DNA of 6,254 nucleotides from WLMZ01 sp043747765 (GTDB taxonomy: Bacteria > Actinomycetota > Acidimicrobiia > Acidimicrobiales > Ilumatobacteraceae). This document shows positions 3,872 to 6,254 of the stretch, piece after piece. The stretch is from NCBI GenBank assembly GCA_043747765.1, contig JAYTOM010000052.1, positions 1-6,254 on the forward strand, read 5' to 3'. Under the pieces are notes generated by a model, which saw only the letters and a program-made list of their open reading frames with translations, was not told the DNA's origin and searched no databases. Positions within the stretch are counted from its first letter, which is position 1. Every line of letters starts with the position of its first letter. The translations under genes were made by a program, and so were the position numbers.

Positions 3872-6254
3872 ATGTTCGCCACCGTGGGAGAAGCTCGATC
3901 GACCAGCGGACACGAACTCGGAACCGTGCGAGTGGTGGACTACACCAGCGGTATCGCCGGTGCGTACTGCGCCAAGATGTTCGCCGACGCCGGGGCCGAT
4001 GTGATTCTCGTCGAACCAGCGGACGGAACCGCTCTGCGCTCGTGGTCCTGCAACGGCGGCGCCAGCGACGGAACAGACGGCGCACTGTTCCGTTACCTGC
4101 GCCACGGCCAACGTTCGGTCGTCGATCACGACCACACTGCCGGGCCCACCTTGGCGAGGGCACCCGGGCTGCCGACAGCGCCCGGGCTGGTGGCGGATGC
4201 CGATGTCGTGCTCGTCGACGGCTCCAGTCCGGTGGACGCACGTCGCTTGGCAGAATCGGACCCCGGACTCGTTGTGATCTCGATCACACCGTTTGGACTG
4301 ACCGGGCCATATGCCGGACGTACAGCGAGCGAGCTCACCGTGCAGGCCGAGAGCGGGGCATTGGCGATTCGCGGTCGCGCCGATCGGGCGCCGATCCAGG
4401 CCGGCGGCCAGGTCACCGAATGGGTCACCGGTGTCTACGCCGCCGTTGGCGGGCTCGCTGCATTGTCCAGCGCCCGCCGGACCGGACGCGGCGAATTGGT
4501 CGATGTGTCGTGGGCCGAGGTCGCCAGCAACACCTGCACCCTGTTCAGCGATCTGTCCGACGGTGTCGCCGGCCGGCCGGACATCACCGGCCACCCGGCT
4601 CGTTCGTACGAGACGCCGTCGATCGAACCGACCAGCGACGGATACGTCGGCTTCAACACCAACAGCCGCCAGCAGTTCGACGACTTCCTCGTCCTGATCG
4701 AGCGTGGCGACCTGCTCGCCGACGGCGAATGGGCTGGTCTCGGGGCGCGTTCCGCGCGTTGGGATGAATGGAACGCCATCGTTCGCGCCTGGACCACCCA
4801 GCACACCACTGCTGAGATCGTGGAAATGGCGGCGCTGATGCGCATTCCCGTCAGTCCCGTCGCCGACGCGCCGACTCTGCTCGGCCTCGAACACGTGGTC
4901 CAGCGCGGCGTGTTCATCACCAGCCCCGACGGTGAGTTCCGGATGCCGCGCCGCCCCTGGACCTTCGACGGCGACGCTGCTCCCGCGCCAGGGGCGGCAC
5001 CACTCCTCGGCCAACACACGGGCGTTGTCGAATCGCGCCCACGCCAGTCCATCGAAGCGGACACAAATGCCACGTCGGGCCGACCCTTTGCCGGTCTGCG
5101 CATCGTCGACCTGACGGCCTGGTGGGCAGGTCCCTCGGCGACGGCAATGTTCGCAGCACTGGGCGCCGACGTGATCCACATCGAGTCGGCACGACGTCCC
5201 GACGGGATGCGGATGGCCGGTGGGGCATTCTTCGGCCGACCCCAATGGTGGGAGATGAGCTCGTTCTTCCTCGCCGCGAACACCAACAAGCGCGACCTCA
5301 CACTGGACCTCAATTCGACCGCCGGCCGAGAAATCGTGCTCCGGATGATCGCCGAAGCCGACATCGTGTTCGAGAACTTCACGCCACGCGTCCTCGAGTC
5401 GTTCCACCTCGGATGGGACGTCGTCCACGCCACCAATCCGCGGACGATCATGGTTCGTATGCCGGCGTTCGGACTCGACGGTCCATGGCGCGACCGACCG
5501 GGCTTCGCACAGACGATGGAGCAGATGACCGGACTCGCTTGGCAGACCGGCTACCTCGACGACCAGCCACGCATCCAGCGCGGACCGTGCGATCCGAACG
5601 GTGGAATGCATGCTGCATTCGCGGCGATGGTCGCGCTCGAACGGCGGAAACGAACAGGGCTCGGATCATTGGTCGAGACGCCGATGGTCGAAGCGGCGAT
5701 TTCGATCGCCGCTGAGCCGATCGTCGAGTACACCGCCTACGGCAATCTGCTCGGACGTGACGGCAACCGCAGCCCGAGAGCCGCCCCGCAGGGCGTCTAC
5801 GCGTGCGCCGGCGACGAGCACTGGTTGGCCCTGTCGGTGCTCGACGACCTGCAGTGGAAGGGGTTGCAACGGGTCCTCGGCAACCCGGCCTGGGCATCGC
5901 ATCGCGCTCTTTCCACCTCCGACGGCAGGCGCGCCCACCACGACGAAATCGACGAGCACATCACCAGATGGGCCGCCGTTGCCGACCTCGACACTGCGGT
6001 CCTCGAACTCGTCGCCGCCGGAGTCGCGGCCGCACCCGCCTGGGACTCACGTCGTGTGCACACCAACCCCCAATTCGTTGCCCGGCGCTTCTTCGAATTG
6101 GTACTGCACCCAGTCGCGGGAAACCTCGAGACGCCAACGGTCCCGTTTCGCTTCGACAGCGTCGACACATGGATCCATACGGCGGCGCCGCTGCTCGGCC
6201 AGCACAACACCGAGGTCCTCACCGAACTCGGATGTACGGTCGAGGAGATCGAAG
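3872..6254 (+). CDS. Two-domain CaiB/BaiF (family III) CoA-transferase, 3' end cut by window edge
   Basis: Family III CoA-transferases move CoA between an acyl-CoA and a free carboxylate through an aspartyl-CoA thioester; relatives include formyl-CoA transferase, CaiB and alpha-methylacyl-CoA racemase. The visible 794 residues contain two tandem CoA-transferase domains. Domain 1 (about 19-385) opens with VRVVDYTSGIAGAYCAKMFADAGADVILVEP and has the nucleophile motif GRGELVDVSWAEV, with the catalytic Asp at residue 211 (4502-4504). Domain 2 (about 404 to the end) opens with FAGLRIVDLTAWWAGPSATAMFAALGADVIHIES and contains NTNKRDLTLDL and FENFTPRVL; at the nucleophile position it reads LVETPMVEAA, with Glu602 (5675-5677) instead of Asp. 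The fused form of about 800 residues occurs in actinobacteria as I recall. The end LLGQHNTEVLTELG is the usual C-terminal motif, so only a few residues should be missing. ATG 3872 is the best start; GTG 3884 and GTG 3926 are alternatives, and none has a clear ribosome binding site. The substrate is unknown. It is divergent from the MFS gene. Confidence 0.92.
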   Translation, partial: MFATVGEARSTSGHELGTVRVVDYTSGIAGAYCAKMFADAGADVILVEPADGTALRSWSCNGGASDGTDGALFRYLRHGQRSVVDHDHTAGPTLARAPGLPTAPGLVADADVVLVDGSSPVDARRLAESDPGLVVISITPFGLTGPYAGRTASELTVQAESGALAIRGRADRAPIQAGGQVTEWVTGVYAAVGGLAALSSARRTGRGELVDVSWAEVASNTCTLFSDLSDGVAGRPDITGHPARSYETPSIEPTSDGYVGFNTNSRQQFDDFLVLIERGDLLADGEWAGLGARSARWDEWNAIVRAWTTQHTTAEIVEMAALMRIPVSPVADAPTLLGLEHVVQRGVFITSPDGEFRMPRRPWTFDGDAAPAPGAAPLLGQHTGVVESRPRQSIEADTNATSGRPFAGLRIVDLTAWWAGPSATAMFAALGADVIHIESARRPDGMRMAGGAFFGRPQWWEMSSFFLAANTNKRDLTLDLNSTAGREIVLRMIAEADIVFENFTPRVLESFHLGWDVVHATNPRTIMVRMPAFGLDGPWRDRPGFAQTMEQMTGLAWQTGYLDDQPRIQRGPCDPNGGMHAAFAAMVALERRKRTGLGSLVETPMVEAAISIAAEPIVEYTAYGNLLGRDGNRSPRAAPQGVYACAGDEHWLALSVLDDLQWKGLQRVLGNPAWASHRALSTSDGRRAHHDEIDEHITRWAAVADLDTAVLELVAAGVAAAPAWDSRRVHTNPQFVARRFFELVLHPVAGNLETPTVPFRFDSVDTWIHTAAPLLGQHNTEVLTELGCTVEEIE

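Noticed and set aside
3619..4767. 382-codon plus-strand open frame overlapping the MFS start and CoA-transferase
   Set aside because: The translation is Arg-rich and without domains, and lies in another frame of the real CoA-transferase.

Overview
The window is a stretch of a high-GC bacterial chromosome, dense in genes and showing GTG starts, weak or absent Shine-Dalgarno sequences and a probable leaderless start. Together with the kinds of protein families present, this suggests an actinobacterium, possibly of the Acidimicrobiia (Ilumatobacter-like). That placement is inference from style and remembered family resemblance, not a search result. No rRNA, tRNA, CRISPR array, transposase or phage gene was seen.

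Layout. (1) Positions 1-890, plus strand: the 3' part of a histone deacetylase / acetylpolyamine amidohydrolase-type Zn amidohydrolase. Its reading frame is open to the left edge, so the start lies outside. (2) About 1023-1961, plus strand: an alpha/beta hydrolase. (3) 1980-2465, minus strand: a NUDIX hydrolase with a perfect Nudix box, convergent with the hydrolase across only 18 bp. (4) 2466-2526: a tandem repeat of about 14 bp filling the gap between the NUDIX gene and its upstream neighbour. (5) 2519-3778, minus strand: an MFS exporter of the EntS/MFS_3 type, in an apparent two-gene operon with the NUDIX gene. (6) 3779-3871: a divergent intergenic region with an 18-bp inverted repeat abutting the MFS start. 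(7) 3872 to the right edge, plus strand: a long CaiB/BaiF (family III) CoA-transferase with two domains in tandem, cut only near its C-terminus.

How the genes may work together. The MFS-NUDIX pair and the CoA-transferase diverge from one 93-bp region, so they may share control by a regulator binding the inverted repeat. No regulator gene is present in the window. A CoA-transferase beside a transporter could mean uptake or export of a carboxylate that is processed as its CoA thioester, but nothing in the sequence fixes the substrate. The deacetylase and the alpha/beta hydrolase run in the same direction with a gap of about 130 bp and no visible functional link to the rest.

The most unusual structure is the MFS-NUDIX junction. 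Four exact copies of a 10-mer, ATGACGGTGC on the minus strand, sit at 14-15 bp spacing, and a fifth degenerate copy is the NUDIX start codon itself. Each stop codon in the chain overlaps the next start (ATGA or GTGA), so an uninterrupted series of stop-start overlaps leads from the MFS stop through three tiny ORFs into NUDIX. I saw no evidence of a wholly new multi-gene system.
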